From NCBI RefSeq assembly GCF_022695595.1, contig NZ_CP074380.1:6330001-6394000 (forward strand): a stretch of 64,000 nt of DNA. Reading direction: 5' to 3'. The stretch's first letter is position 1. Every line of letters starts with the position of its first letter. The position numbers and the translations under genes were made by a program. Positions 1 to 8,446 of this stretch are shown in pieces. The DNA comes from Streptomyces sp. MST-110588 (lineage in GTDB: Bacteria; Actinomycetota; Actinomycetes; Streptomycetales; Streptomycetaceae). The notes beneath the pieces are model-generated. The model was not told the DNA's origin. It saw only the letters and a list, made by a program, of their open reading frames with translations, and made no database searches.

Positions 1-175
1 CCGAACGGCGCGCCGACGGGCGCGCGCCCCGCGCCCTTGTTGGCGTCGTGGCACGCGGCACGTGGCCCCGCCATCCGGCACGCGGCCCCCGCCACCCGGC
101 ACGCGCACCTGGCGCATCTGCCCGCGCGCATCAATCAGGACGCGCCCCCGCGGTTCTTCCAAGCACCCTCCGCCC
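1..175. other. short flank downstream of the first gene, no gene seen
   Basis: This stretch lies beyond the stop codon of the reverse-strand gene at 176. It is very GC-rich and holds two loosely repeated copies of a CCCCGCCA/CCCGGCACGCG-type unit between about 70 and 107. No convincing reading frame, promoter or terminator is visible. A gene could lie further left, outside the window. Confidence 0.4.
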
Positions 176-1783
176 CTACTGGCGCCGCAGCAGCCGGGAC
201 GCGCCCGCCGCCACGGTCGTCGCCAGCACCCAGCCCGCCAGGATCATGATCGCCGCGACCCACTGCGCGGCGCCCCCCGGCTTCCAGGAAGTCTCCTGGT
301 GGAGGTCGATCACCGGCAGCAGCAGGTCCAGCACGTACAGGTACGGGTTCCAGGGCTGGGCCTCGCCGGCATTGACGGCCCGGGGCGGCGACTGGGAGAA
401 GTAGACCGTGCCGAGCGCCCATAAGACGGCCATCCACACCGCCGCCCGCCCCGGCCGGTAGCCGTACGCCACCGTCCAGTCCTGGAGGATGCCCCACGCC
501 TTGGCCGCCAGCGGCAGCGTCTCGCGGCGGCGGCGCTGCTTGGCCAGCAGCGCCTCCCGGGCGTCGGAGTCCTCGCCACTGCGGCGCATCGAGGCGGCCA
601 GCATCTCGTACGGCTCGGGCGCGTACTCCGGGGTGGCCGCGGCCACCCATTCCAGACGCCGGGCCAGCGGGAAGTGCCCGCGCGGTATCAGCGTCTCGTA
701 GGAGAAACCCGCCATCCACAGCCCGCCCAGGCCCGGCCAGCTCGCCGCCTTGTCGACCAGGTTGACCACCCGCGCGCCGGAGAGGATCACCCGGCCCTGC
801 TGCGGGCGCTCGCACAGGAAGCGCAGCTCGGGGGTCTGGATGCGGCGCAGCGACAGTTCCTGGTCGCCCTCCATGAGGAAGCGGGCCTGTTCCAGGTCCA
901 CGGCGTCCCCGAACCGCCCGTCGTCCAGCCGCATCCCGCCCTCGCACTCGAAGCGCTGCATGCGCGTCCCGCGGGTGGGGGTGTGCCCGATCCCGTACGG
1001 GGGCGTGCCGGCGCCGACCGTGGAGAACGGGGAACTGGCCAGGCCCGCGGCCGTCAGGTACAGGGTGCGCTCGACCGTGAGCTGCGGGGCGTTGAGCGCT
1101 CTGCGCCCGTAGGGATTGCTCAGCCGGCTGCCGCGCAGGCTCAGCGAGACGCCGACCGTCGCGCCGCGCAGCGACACCTCTCCGTAGGACTCCAGCATCT
1201 CGGCCTGGAGGTCCTGGGCTACGGTCAGGCCGTCGGCCATGACCGACCGGCCCTGGCGGTCCTTGTGCACCACCGTCTGGTTGAGCAGCAGGTCCGTGCC
1301 TATGTGGGCGTCGGTGAGCCGGATGCCGGACCGTACGACGCAGCGCGGCAGGTGCAGGTCGCCTTCGGTGTGCAGCCGGGCCGCCTCCAGCCGGGGGACG
1401 GCGCAGCCGACGATCCGCAGGGTCGTGAAGCGGCTCTCCGGCAGCAGCACCTCCTTCTCGAAGCGGCAGTCGCGCAGCTCCACGAACGGCTTGACCGTGC
1501 CGCCCGCCAGGTCCAGGGTGTCGGTGATGTACGCGCCGGTGAGCTTGAGCGCGGAGACCCGTCCGGGCTGTGCGGGCGGGCTCTCCAGGAGCAGTAAGGC
1601 CACCACCCGGGCGCGTACGCTGCGCTCCGGGCCCCACGGGTACCGGCCGTGCGGATCGTCCCTGGCCGCGTCGCCGCTGTGCAGCCGGCAGGTGCTGCCG
1701 TTGCGGAACGCCTGCCACATGCTCCACTCCGCCGAGGTCAGCCCCAGTGCGGCCGGCGCGTCACCGGCGTCCGGGGTGGTCAC
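176..1783 (-). CDS. membrane-anchored protein of the Streptomyces 'membrane-associated oxidoreductase' type
   Basis: The protein has 535 residues and starts at a GTG (MTTPDAGDAP...). Residues roughly 80-340 alternate short hydrophobic and polar stretches (for example LRDCRFEKEVLL, LRGATVGVSLSLRG), which suggests a right-handed solenoid of pentapeptide or bactofilin-like style. The C-terminal 120 residues contain two to three membrane segments (AAVWMAVLWALGTVYF, AAIMILAGWVLATTV). I recall homologues being labelled 'membrane-associated oxidoreductase' in Streptomyces, but no nucleotide-binding or redox motif is visible, so the enzyme name is unsupported. It is transcribed divergently from hisD. 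A longer reverse-strand frame at 135-1727 is an overlapping shadow with Arg/Gly-rich composition. Confidence 0.7.
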   Translation of the reverse strand: MTTPDAGDAPAALGLTSAEWSMWQAFRNGSTCRLHSGDAARDDPHGRYPWGPERSVRARVVALLLLESPPAQPGRVSALKLTGAYITDTLDLAGGTVKPFVELRDCRFEKEVLLPESRFTTLRIVGCAVPRLEAARLHTEGDLHLPRCVVRSGIRLTDAHIGTDLLLNQTVVHKDRQGRSVMADGLTVAQDLQAEMLESYGEVSLRGATVGVSLSLRGSRLSNPYGRRALNAPQLTVERTLYLTAAGLASSPFSTVGAGTPPYGIGHTPTRGTRMQRFECEGGMRLDDGRFGDAVDLEQARFLMEGDQELSLRRIQTPELRFLCERPQQGRVILSGARVVNLVDKAASWPGLGGLWMAGFSYETLIPRGHFPLARRLEWVAAATPEYAPEPYEMLAASMRRSGEDSDAREALLAKQRRRRETLPLAAKAWGILQDWTVAYGYRPGRAAVWMAVLWALGTVYFSQSPPRAVNAGEAQPWNPYLYVLDLLLPVIDLHQETSWKPGGAAQWVAAIMILAGWVLATTVAAGASRLLRRQ

Positions 1784-1831
1784 CGCCGTCTCCCCCCTCT
1801 TCTCACCGTGGCCGTCCTCTTCTCACCTCTG

Positions 1832-1945
1832 CCGCCCCTCTTCACCACCGCATCCCCTCTTCCTGATGGCGTCCCCCTTGCCCCGCCGCGCTCCCGAGCC
1901 CCCGCCGCGTCTCCCTTGCCCCGCCGCGTCCCCCTCTCACCGTGG
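1832..1945. repeat. six 19-bp tandem repeats in the hisD upstream region
   Basis: Six consecutive 19-bp units begin at 1832, 1851, 1870, 1889, 1908 and 1927. Typical units are CGTCCCCCTTGCCCCGCCG and CGTCTCCCTTGCCCCGCCG. A slightly shorter copy follows at 1946 and looser copies precede at about 1795-1831. The period is not a multiple of three and no gene covers it, so this is a non-coding minisatellite. It fills most of the 326-bp gap between the divergent genes at 1783 and 2110. Confidence 0.75.
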
Positions 1946-2046
1946 CACCCCTTCACCCCGCCGTTCCCGTCCCGTACGCCCATTCCGTACGCCTGTACGG
2001 TTCTCTATTCCCACTGCGTGACATCTTGAACACGAAACGTGACGTC

Positions 2047-2069
2047 GGTCGTGTATCACGACCTGATAC
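2047..2069. promoter_or_regulatory. two overlapping palindromes at the histidine operon promoter
   Basis: GGTCGTG-TAT-CACGACC (2047-2063) is a perfect 7-bp dyad with a 3-bp spacer. It overlaps a second perfect dyad, GTATCA-CGACC-TGATAC (2053-2069). Both sit about 40-60 bp upstream of the hisD GTG, where a promoter and operator would be expected. The binding protein is not evident from the window. A repressor of the his operon is the natural inference. Confidence 0.55.
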
Positions 2070-2109
2070 TGGCGACGGGCCGCCGCGCCGGGTCTGAGAC
2101 ACTGGAGGG

Positions 2110-3432
2110 GTGATCTCCCGAATCGACCTGCGCGGTGACGCCCTCCCCGAGGGTGCCGCCCTGCGTGACCTGCTGCCCCGTGCCGAGTTCGACGTGGAAG
2201 CCGCCCTGGAGAAGGTGCGGCCCATCTGCGAGGACGTACGCCATCGCGGCACCGCGGCGCTGATCGATTACGCGCGGCGGTTCGACGGCGTCGAGATCGA
2301 ACGGATCCGGGTGCCCGCCGAGGCGCTCACCCGAGCCCTCGAAGAGCTGGACCCCGCGGTGCGGGCCGCCCTGGAGGAGTCGATCCGCCGGGCCCGCATC
2401 GTCCACCGCGAGCAGCGCCGCAAGGACACCACCACCAAGGTCGTCCCCGGCGGCACGGTCACCGAGCGCTGGGTCCCCGTCGAGCGCGTCGGCCTGTACG
2501 TACCCGGCGGCCTGGCCGTCTACCCGTCCTCCGTGGTCATGAACGTCGTCCCGGCGCAGGAGGCCGGCGTCGAGGCCGTCGCCGTCACCTCCCCGCCGCA
2601 GGCGGAGTTCGGCGGCCTGCCGCACCCCACGATCCTGGCCGCCTGCGCCCTGCTGGGCGTGGACGAGGTGTACGCGGCCGGCGGCGCCCAGGCGATCGCC
2701 ATGTTCGCCTACGGCACGGACGAGTGCCGGCCGGTCAACCTGGTCACCGGCCCCGGCAACATCTTCGTCGCCTCCGCCAAGCGCCTCCTGAAGGGCCGCA
2801 TCGGCATCGACGCCGAGGCCGGGCCGACCGAGATCGCCGTCCTGGCGGACGCCACCGCCGACCCGGCGCACGTCGCCGCCGACCTGATCAGCCAGGCCGA
2901 GCACGACACCCTGGCCGCGGCCGTCCTGGTCACCGACTCCGCCGAGCTGGCCGCCGCCGTCGAGGCCGAGCTGAAGACCCAGGTGCGGGCCACCAAGCAC
3001 GTCGAGCGGATCACCGCCGCGCTGGCCGGCCGGCAGTCCGCGATCGTGCTGGTCGACGGCATGGACGCGGGCCTGAAGGTCGTCAACGCCTACGGCGCCG
3101 AGCACCTGGAGATCCAGACCGCCGACGCCACCGCCGTCGCGGCCCGGGTCCGTAACGCCGGCGCGGTCTTCGTCGGCCCGTACGCGCCGGTCTCCCTCGG
3201 CGACTACTGCGCGGGCTCCAACCACGTCCTGCCCACCGGCGGTTGCGCCTGCCACTCCTCGGGCCTGTCCGTCCAGTCCTTCCTGCGCGGCATCCACGTC
3301 GTGGACTACAGCCGCGACGCGCTGGCCGAGGTCGCCCACCACGTGGTGACCCTCGCCGAGGCCGAGGACCTCCCCGCCCACGGCGCGGCGCTGAAGGCCA
3401 GGTTCGACTGGAAGGTCCCGCAGAGCAAGTGA
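2110..3432 (+). CDS. hisD: histidinol dehydrogenase
   Basis: This 440-residue protein of normal family length catalyses the last two oxidation steps of histidine synthesis (L-histidinol to L-histidine, NAD-dependent, zinc enzyme). Recognisable blocks include [16 protein letters not shown], the substrate/NAD region [30 protein letters not shown] and the histidine-containing [12 protein letters not shown]. The GTG at 2110 sits one base after a GGAGGGG tract, an unusually tight ribosome-site spacing, so leaderless or alternative initiation is possible. It is the first gene of the his operon; hisC follows within 10 bases or overlaps. Confidence 0.95.
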   Translation: MISRIDLRGDALPEGAALRDLLPRAEFDVEAALEKVRPICEDVRHRGTAALIDYARRFDGVEIERIRVPAEALTRALEELDPAVRAALEESIRRARIVHREQRRKDTTTKVVPGGTVTERWVPVERVGLYVPGGLAVYPSSVVMNVVPAQEAGVEAVAVTSPPQAEFGGLPHPTILAACALLGVDEVYAAGGAQAIAMFAYGTDECRPVNLVTGPGNIFVASAKRLLKGRIGIDAEAGPTEIAVLADATADPAHVAADLISQAEHDTLAAAVLVTDSAELAAAVEAELKTQVRATKHVERITAALAGRQSAIVLVDGMDAGLKVVNAYGAEHLEIQTADATAVAARVRNAGAVFVGPYAPVSLGDYCAGSNHVLPTGGCACHSSGLSVQSFLRGIHVVDYSRDALAEVAHHVVTLAEAEDLPAHGAALKARFDWKVPQSK

Positions 3433-3440
3433 GCAGGCAC

Positions 3441-4667
3441 GTGACCGGTACCACTTCCGGACCTGGTACCTCTTCCGGACCCAGCACTCCCTCCGGACCC
3501 GACACCCCCTCCGGAGCCGGTACCTCCCCCGACCGGGGCACCGCCCCCGGCCCTGCCCCCTGGGACACACTTCCCATACGCGACGAGCTGCGCGGCAAGT
3601 CCCCCTACGGCGCGCCCCAGCTCGACGTCCCCGTACAGCTCAACACCAACGAGAACCCCTACCCGCTGCCCGAGCCGCTGGTCCGGCGGATCGCCGAGCG
3701 CGTCACCGAGGCCGCCCGCGGACTGAACCGCTACCCGGACCGGGACGCGGTCGAGCTGCGCACCGCGCTCGCCGCCTACCTGACGCGTACGGCGGGCCAC
3801 GAGGTCGGCCCCGAGCACGTCTGGGCCGCCAACGGCTCCAACGAGGTCATCCAGCAGGTGCTGCAGACCTTCGGCGGGCCGGGCCGCAGCGCCATCGGCT
3901 TCGAGCCGTCGTACTCGATGCACGCCCTGATCTCGCGCGGTACCGGCACCGGCTGGATCTCCGGCCCGCGCAAGGACGACTTCACCATCGACGTCGAGGC
4001 GGCCGTGGCGGCCATCGCCGAACACCGGCCCGAGGTGGTCTTCGTCTGCTCGCCCAACAACCCCACCGGCACCGCCGTCGAGGCCGGCACCGTCCTCGCG
4101 CTCTACGAGGCCGCCCAGGCCGCCAGGGCCGAGCACGGCGGCGCGATGGTCCTCGTGGACGAGGCGTACGGCGAGTTCAGCCACCGCCCCTCGCTGCTGC
4201 CGCTGCTGGCCGGCCGCCGCAACCTGATCGTCTCCCGCACCATGTCCAAGGCGTTCGGCGCGGCCGGGCTGCGGCTGGGCTACCTGGCCGCCGACCCCGC
4301 CGTGGTCGACGCCGTCCAGCTCGTACGGCTCCCGTACCACCTCTCGTCCGTCACCCAGGCCACCGCGCTGGCCGCCCTGGAACACACCGACACGCTCCTG
4401 AAGTACGTCGAGCAGCTCAAGGAGGAACGCGACCGGCTGGTCACCGAGCTGCGCGCCCTGGGCCTGGAGGTCACCGACTCCGACGCCAACTTCGTGCAGT
4501 TCGGCAGGTTCAAGGACGCGCACGCCGCCTGGCAGGCGATCCTGGACCACGGCGTGCTGGTCCGTGACAACGGCGTGCCGGGCCGGCTGCGGGTCACCGC
4601 GGGCACCCCGGCCGAGAACGACGCGTTCCTCGACGCGGTTCGCGCAGTGATGAAGGAGAATCGATGA
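3441..4667 (+). CDS. hisC: histidinol-phosphate aminotransferase
   Basis: A PLP-dependent class I/II aminotransferase converting imidazole acetol phosphate to histidinol phosphate. The core begins at [19 protein letters not shown], with [11 protein letters not shown] near the N terminus, [22 protein letters not shown], and the PLP lysine in [17 protein letters not shown]. Unlike typical Streptomyces HisC it carries about 40 extra N-terminal residues made of hexapeptide repeats of G-T-x-S-G-P type, encoded by an 18-bp array. The start is either GTG 3441 or GTG 3429; the latter overlaps the hisD stop. No ATG or GTG lies between the repeat and the core, so the extension is probably translated. 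The stop overlaps the hisB ATG. Confidence 0.92.
   Translation: MTGTTSGPGTSSGPSTPSGPDTPSGAGTSPDRGTAPGPAPWDTLPIRDELRGKSPYGAPQLDVPVQLNTNENPYPLPEPLVRRIAERVTEAARGLNRYPDRDAVELRTALAAYLTRTAGHEVGPEHVWAANGSNEVIQQVLQTFGGPGRSAIGFEPSYSMHALISRGTGTGWISGPRKDDFTIDVEAAVAAIAEHRPEVVFVCSPNNPTGTAVEAGTVLALYEAAQAARAEHGGAMVLVDEAYGEFSHRPSLLPLLAGRRNLIVSRTMSKAFGAAGLRLGYLAADPAVVDAVQLVRLPYHLSSVTQATALAALEHTDTLLKYVEQLKEERDRLVTELRALGLEVTDSDANFVQFGRFKDAHAAWQAILDHGVLVRDNGVPGRLRVTAGTPAENDAFLDAVRAVMKENR
3447..3536 (+). repeat. five 18-bp tandem repeats inside the hisC N-terminus
   Basis: Five 18-bp units start at 3447, 3465, 3483, 3501 and 3519, for example GGTACCTCTTCCGGACCC and AGCACTCCCTCCGGACCC. Each encodes a hexapeptide close to GTSSGP, so the array lengthens HisC without shifting the frame. 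The array matches the period of other arrays in the window but not their sequence. Confidence 0.85.
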
Positions 4668-5257
4668 CCCGCGTTGGGCGCGTGGAGCGCACCACGAAGG
4701 AGACGTCGGTGCTGGTCGAGATCGATCTCGACGGCACCGGTCAGGTGGACGTGTCGACCGGTGTCGGCTTCTACGACCACATGCTCGACCAGCTCGGCCG
4801 CCACGGCCTGTTCGACCTGAAGGTCAAGACCGACGGCGACCTGCACATCGACACCCACCACACCATCGAGGACACCGCCCTCGCGCTCGGCGCCGCCTTC
4901 CGGCAGGCCCTGGGCGACAAGGTCGGCATCTACCGCTTCGGGAACTGCACGGTCCCGCTGGACGAGTCCCTGGCGCAGGTGACCGTGGACCTCTCCGGGC
5001 GCCCGTACCTGGTCCACACCGAGCCCGAGAACATGGCGCCGATGATCGGTACGTACGACACGACCATGACCCGGCACATCCTGGAGTCCTTCGTGGCGCA
5101 GGCCCAGATCGCACTGCACGTCCACGTCCCCTACGGCCGCAACGCCCACCACATCGTGGAGTGCCAGTTCAAGGCGCTCGCGCGGGCCCTGCGGTACGCG
5201 AGCGAGCGCGATCCGCGCGCCGCCGGAATCCTCCCTTCCACGAAGGGCGCACTGTGA
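4664..5257 (+). CDS. hisB: imidazoleglycerol-phosphate dehydratase
   Basis: This 197-residue, single-domain (non-fused) HisB catalyses the sixth step of histidine synthesis in the cytosol. The metal-binding repeats are present: [15 protein letters not shown] with [16 protein letters not shown], and later [15 protein letters not shown]. The active-site [10 protein letters not shown] is also clear. The start ATG at 4664 overlaps the hisC stop by four bases (ATGA), and the stop overlaps the GTG of the next small gene, so the genes are probably translationally coupled. Confidence 0.96.
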   Translation: MTRVGRVERTTKETSVLVEIDLDGTGQVDVSTGVGFYDHMLDQLGRHGLFDLKVKTDGDLHIDTHHTIEDTALALGAAFRQALGDKVGIYRFGNCTVPLDESLAQVTVDLSGRPYLVHTEPENMAPMIGTYDTTMTRHILESFVAQAQIALHVHVPYGRNAHHIVECQFKALARALRYASERDPRAAGILPSTKGAL

Positions 5258-5418
5258 ACGGTCTGTCCACCGTCTTCATCCTCGTCGGTCTCTTCCTGCT
5301 CGGCGGGGTCATCTCCTTCTGGAAGCAGGGCATGCCCAAGAGCGTGATCACCCTGCTGGGCATCGGCTCCGCCATGTGCCTGGTGGCGGGCATCCTGCGG
5401 CTGGAGGTCTGGAATTGA
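5254..5418 (+). CDS. conserved small membrane protein of the his operon
   Basis: This 54-residue product starts at a GTG that overlaps the hisB stop, and ends in a TGA overlapping the TTG start of hisH. It has two hydrophobic segments, roughly residues 3-20 ([18 protein letters not shown]) and 30-48 ([19 protein letters not shown]), separated by a basic turn (WKQGMPK). A small membrane protein at this place is also known in other Streptomyces his operons. Its function is unknown; the stop/start overlaps on both sides argue that it is really translated. A longer frame starting upstream at 5161 would run back into hisB and is not preferred. Confidence 0.8.
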   Translation: MNGLSTVFILVGLFLLGGVISFWKQGMPKSVITLLGIGSAMCLVAGILRLEVWN

Positions 5419-6059
5419 GCACGCCCGCCAAGAAGGTCGTGGTCTTCGACTACGGCTTCGGCAACGTACGCTCCGCCGAGCGCGCCCTGGCCCACGTCGG
5501 CGCGGACGTGGAGATCACCGGTGACTACGACCGGGCCATGAACGCCGACGGGCTGCTGGTCCCCGGCGTCGGCGCGTTCGCCGCCTGCATGCAGGGGCTG
5601 CGCGCGGCCCGCGGCGACTGGGTCGTGGGCCGCCGGCTCTCCGGCGGCCGGCCCGTCATGGGCATCTGCGTGGGCATGCAGATCCTCTTCTCACGCGGCA
5701 TCGAGCACGGCGAGGAGACCGAGGGCCTGGACGAGTGGCCCGGCACGGTCGGCCCGCTGAAGGCCGACGTCGTCCCGCACATGGGCTGGAACACCGTCGA
5801 AGCGGCGCAGGACTCGCGGCTCTTCGCGGGCCTGGACGCCGCCACCCGCTACTACTTCGTGCACTCCTACGCGGTGCACGACTGGGAGCTGGAAATCGGC
5901 AACCCCAACATCCGCGCGCCGAAGGTCACCTGGGCCACCCACGGCGAGCGGTTCGTGGCCGCCGTCGAGAACGGTCCGCTGTGGGCCACCCAGTTCCACC
6001 CCGAGAAGTCCGGCGACGCCGGTGCCCAGTTGCTGACCAACTGGCTCGACAGCCTCTGA
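5415..6059 (+). CDS. hisH: imidazole glycerol phosphate synthase, glutamine amidotransferase subunit
   Basis: The 214-residue glutaminase subunit pairs with HisF and supplies ammonia from glutamine to make IGP and AICAR. The class I amidotransferase triad is intact: the nucleophile is in [10 protein letters not shown], with the His/Glu pair in [29 protein letters not shown] is the typical N-terminus. The TTG at 5415 is chosen because GGAGG lies seven bases upstream and the start overlaps the previous stop (TTGA). The gene is followed by a 161-bp gap with a hairpin and repeats, the largest gap in the operon. Confidence 0.94.
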   Translation: MSTPAKKVVVFDYGFGNVRSAERALAHVGADVEITGDYDRAMNADGLLVPGVGAFAACMQGLRAARGDWVVGRRLSGGRPVMGICVGMQILFSRGIEHGEETEGLDEWPGTVGPLKADVVPHMGWNTVEAAQDSRLFAGLDAATRYYFVHSYAVHDWELEIGNPNIRAPKVTWATHGERFVAAVENGPLWATQFHPEKSGDAGAQLLTNWLDSL

Positions 6060-6077
6060 GCCCCACCGGCGGCTTCC

Positions 6078-6102
6078 ACGGAGGTCCCCCGCGGACCTCC
6101 GT
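6078..6102 (+). terminator. 10-bp hairpin just after hisH
   Basis: ACGGAGGTCC (6078-6087), loop CCCGC, then GGACCTCCGT (6093-6102) form a perfect 10-bp stem beginning 18 bases past the hisH stop. There is no U-tract, so it could act as an internal terminator/attenuator or as an mRNA processing or stability element within the operon. Confidence 0.6.
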
Positions 6103-6178
6103 ACAGGATTCCCGTACAGGATTCGCGTACGGGACGCCCGTACAGGACCGTCGTGCAGGACTCCTGTGCAGGACCGCC
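6101..6178. repeat. six 13-bp tandem repeats between hisH and priA
   Basis: Six uninterrupted 13-bp units start at 6101, 6114, 6127, 6140, 6153 and 6166. All begin GTACAGGA or a close variant (GTACGGGA, GTGCAGGA), for example GTACAGGATTCCC and GTGCAGGACCGCC. The period is not a multiple of three and no gene covers it. There are no spacers, so it is not a CRISPR array. It starts inside the 3' arm of the preceding hairpin. Confidence 0.85.
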
Positions 6179-6220
6179 GGCCCCCTTGGATCGATTCCTC
6201 CGAACGGAAGATCTGACCTG

Positions 6221-6943
6221 ATGACCAAGCTCGAACTCCTTCCCGCCGTAGACGTCCGCGACGGCCAGGCCGTCCGTCTGGTGCACGGCGAGTCCGGCTC
6301 CGAGACCTCCTACGGCGACCCCCTCCAGGCCGCGCTGGCCTGGCAGCGGGCGGGCGCCGAATGGCTGCATCTGGTCGACCTGGACGCGGCCTTCGGCACC
6401 GGCGACAACCGGGCCGTGATCGCCGAGGTCGCCGGCTCCATGGACATCAAGGTCGAACTCTCCGGCGGCATCCGCGACGACGACACCCTGGCCGCCGCGC
6501 TCGCCACCGGCTGCCACCGCGTCAACCTGGGCACCGCCGCCCTGGAGACCCCCGAGTGGGTCGCCAAGGTCATCGCCGAGCACGGCGAGAAGATCGCGGT
6601 CGGCCTGGACGTACGGGGCACGACCCTGCGCGGTCGTGGCTGGACCCGCGACGGCGGCGACCTCTATGAGACGCTCGCACGGCTGGACTCCGAGGGCTGC
6701 GCCCGTTATGTCGTCACCGACATCAACAAGGACGGTACGCTCCAGGGGCCCAACCTCGAACTGCTCAGGAACGTGTGCGCCGTCACCGACAAGCCCGTCG
6801 TGGCCTCCGGTGGCGTCTCCTCCCTGGACGACCTGCGGGCCATCGCGAGCCTGGTGCCGGACGGCGTCGAGGGCGCCATCGTCGGCAAGGCCCTGTACGC
6901 CAGGGCGTTCACGCTGGAAGAGGCCCTGGCAGTCGTCTCCTGA
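6221..6943 (+). CDS. priA: bifunctional HisA/TrpF isomerase PriA
   Basis: A 240-residue (beta/alpha)8 barrel that in actinobacteria isomerises both ProFAR (histidine route) and phosphoribosylanthranilate (tryptophan route). The sequence has the N-terminal catalytic Asp region [19 protein letters not shown], phosphate-binding [13 protein letters not shown], the second Asp region [16 protein letters not shown], and [13 protein letters not shown]. No separate trpF occurs among the trp genes of this window, as expected if PriA serves both routes. The ATG at 6221 follows an in-frame region without other good starts. The dual role is family knowledge, not shown by the sequence alone. Confidence 0.93.
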   Translation: MTKLELLPAVDVRDGQAVRLVHGESGSETSYGDPLQAALAWQRAGAEWLHLVDLDAAFGTGDNRAVIAEVAGSMDIKVELSGGIRDDDTLAAALATGCHRVNLGTAALETPEWVAKVIAEHGEKIAVGLDVRGTTLRGRGWTRDGGDLYETLARLDSEGCARYVVTDINKDGTLQGPNLELLRNVCAVTDKPVVASGGVSSLDDLRAIASLVPDGVEGAIVGKALYARAFTLEEALAVVS

Positions 6944-6958
6944 AGTGACCGATCGCGA

Positions 6959-7004
6959 ACGACCCGTCCGCCACGTCTGAAACGCCCCGTCCGCCCCGTC
7001 TGAA
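6959..7004. repeat. duplicated about 23-bp unit between priA and the RidA gene
   Basis: Two adjacent copies of a CCCGTCCGCC...GTCTGAA unit (about 6959-6980 and 6981-7004) fill most of the 75-bp gap. No hairpin or promoter is obvious. Confidence 0.5.
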
Positions 7005-7018
7005 GGGACCACCCCGTC

Positions 7019-7417
7019 ATGACCATCGAGCGCGCGCAGTCCACCAGTCCCTGGGAAGAGACCATCGGATTCGCACGCGCCGTGGCGGCCGGCGACCGGG
7101 TGCTGGTCGCCGGGACCATGCCGCTGGTCGACGGGGTGCTGTACGGCGAGGGCGACCCGTACGAACAGACCAAGGTCGCCTTCGCGGGCGCCCTGGCGGC
7201 ACTGGAGCCCTTCGGCCTGGGCGCCGGCTCCGTCGTGCGGACGCGGATGTACCTCACCCACGCCCGCGACGTGGACGAGGTCGCCCGCGCCCACAAGGAA
7301 CTCTTCGACGCCGTACGCCCCGTCGCCACGCTCGTCGTGGTCTCCGGCTTCGTGGATTCCCGCGTGCTGGTCGAAGTAGAACTAGAAGCCTTCCAAGACC
7401 CCTCCCGAGGAGCCTGA
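7019..7417 (+). CDS. RidA/YjgF family protein
   Basis: The 132-residue protein belongs to the Rid (YjgF/YER057c/UK114) family. Members of the RidA subgroup hydrolyse reactive enamines/imines released by PLP enzymes, though not every subgroup has this activity. Visible blocks are [44 protein letters not shown] and a C-terminal [10 protein letters not shown]. The Arg in VVRTRMYL corresponds to the family position that binds the substrate carboxylate. Its place between priA and hisF is unusual for the family but fits an operon with an aminotransferase. The subgroup cannot be assigned by eye. Confidence 0.82.
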   Translation: MTIERAQSTSPWEETIGFARAVAAGDRVLVAGTMPLVDGVLYGEGDPYEQTKVAFAGALAALEPFGLGAGSVVRTRMYLTHARDVDEVARAHKELFDAVRPVATLVVVSGFVDSRVLVEVELEAFQDPSRGA

Positions 7418-7422
7418 CGCAC

Positions 7423-8178
7423 ATGACCCTGGCGGTCCGAGTCATCCCCTGCCTGGACGTGGACAACGGCCGGGTCGTCAAGGGCGTGAACTTCCAGAAC
7501 CTCCGCGACGCGGGCGACCCCGTCGAAATGGCCAAGATCTACGGCGAGGAGGGCGCCGACGAGCTGACGTTCCTGGACATCACCGCCTCCTCCGGCGACC
7601 GCGAGACGACGTACGACGTCGTGCGGCGCACCGCCGAGCAGGTCTTCATCCCGCTCACGGTCGGCGGCGGCGTACGCACCCCCGAGGACGTCGACAAGCT
7701 CCTGCGCGCCGGGGCCGACAAGGTCGGCGTCAACACCGCCGCCATCGCCCGCCCCGACCTGATCCGCGAGATCGCCGAACGCTTCGGCCGGCAGGTCCTG
7801 GTCCTCTCGGTGGACGCCCGCCGCACCGCGACCGGCTCCTTCGAGGTCACCACCCACGGAGGACGCCGCGGCACCGGCATCGACGCCGTGGAATGGGCCC
7901 ACCGCGCCGCCGAACTCGGCGCCGGCGAGATCCTCCTGAACTCCATGGACGCCGACGGCACCAAGGACGGCTACGACACCGAGATGATCGCCGCCGTCCG
8001 CCGGCACGTCACCGTCCCGGTCATCGCCAGCGGCGGCGCCGGCCGCCTCGCCGACTTCGCCCCCGCCGTCGCCGCCGGCGCCGACGCCGTCCTGGCCGCC
8101 TCCGTCTTCCACTTCGGCGACCTGCGCATCGGCGAGGTCAAGGAGACATTGAGGGAAGCCGGCCACCCGGTGCGATGA
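7423..8178 (+). CDS. hisF: imidazole glycerol phosphate synthase, cyclase subunit
   Basis: A 251-residue (beta/alpha)8 barrel that closes the imidazole ring using ammonia from HisH. Catalytic Asp regions are present: [19 protein letters not shown] and [16 protein letters not shown]. Phosphate-binding loops are [15 protein letters not shown] and [14 protein letters not shown]. It begins five bases after the RidA gene stop with CGAGGAG upstream, and is the last his gene of the cluster. Confidence 0.96.
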   Translation: MTLAVRVIPCLDVDNGRVVKGVNFQNLRDAGDPVEMAKIYGEEGADELTFLDITASSGDRETTYDVVRRTAEQVFIPLTVGGGVRTPEDVDKLLRAGADKVGVNTAAIARPDLIREIAERFGRQVLVLSVDARRTATGSFEVTTHGGRRGTGIDAVEWAHRAAELGAGEILLNSMDADGTKDGYDTEMIAAVRRHVTVPVIASGGAGRLADFAPAVAAGADAVLAASVFHFGDLRIGEVKETLREAGHPVR

Positions 8179-8187
8179 CCTGGGCGC

Positions 8188-8215
8188 CGTCGGCACTTCG
8201 GCCGAGACGCCGACG
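8188..8215 (+). terminator. hairpin after hisF, possible end of the his operon
   Basis: CGTCGGC (8188-8194) pairs with GCCGACG (8209-8215), and the loop contains the small palindrome TCGGCCGA. It starts ten bases after the hisF stop. Only TT follows, so it is a weak candidate for an intrinsic terminator. Confidence 0.45.
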
Positions 8216-8446
8216 TTCACTCGTACGGGGAAAACCGGCTAGCGCGGCCGGTCGGGTGGAGGGGGCGTTGCGGTCGCGTGACGGGAAGGAAACGTGAGCG
8301 GGACTGCGAAGGGAACGGCCCCGGGCATGTAAGGGGCCTATAGGGACAGTCGCTGTTCGATTCCCCTGTGGTGCTTGTGTTCATGGTCGGGGTCTCTCTA
8401 CCGTGCTCGCGTTCGGTTCCCGGACGCCCACGGAAGGAAACCTCAC
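8216..8446. other. region upstream of the M23 peptidase gene
   Basis: About 230 bp without a gene. It was checked for a c-di-AMP (ydaO-type) riboswitch, which precedes many cell-wall hydrolase genes in Streptomyces, and the conserved core was not recognised. A GGAAGGAAA ribosome site at 8432-8440 serves the next gene. No clear promoter was identified. Confidence 0.4.

Noticed and set aside
6101..6178. A CRISPR-like array.
   Set aside because: The 13-bp units are adjacent with no spacers, and there are no cas genes in the window.
8216..8446. A c-di-AMP (ydaO-type) riboswitch ahead of the M23 peptidase gene.
   Set aside because: The gene class and position are right, but the conserved core sequences were not found.
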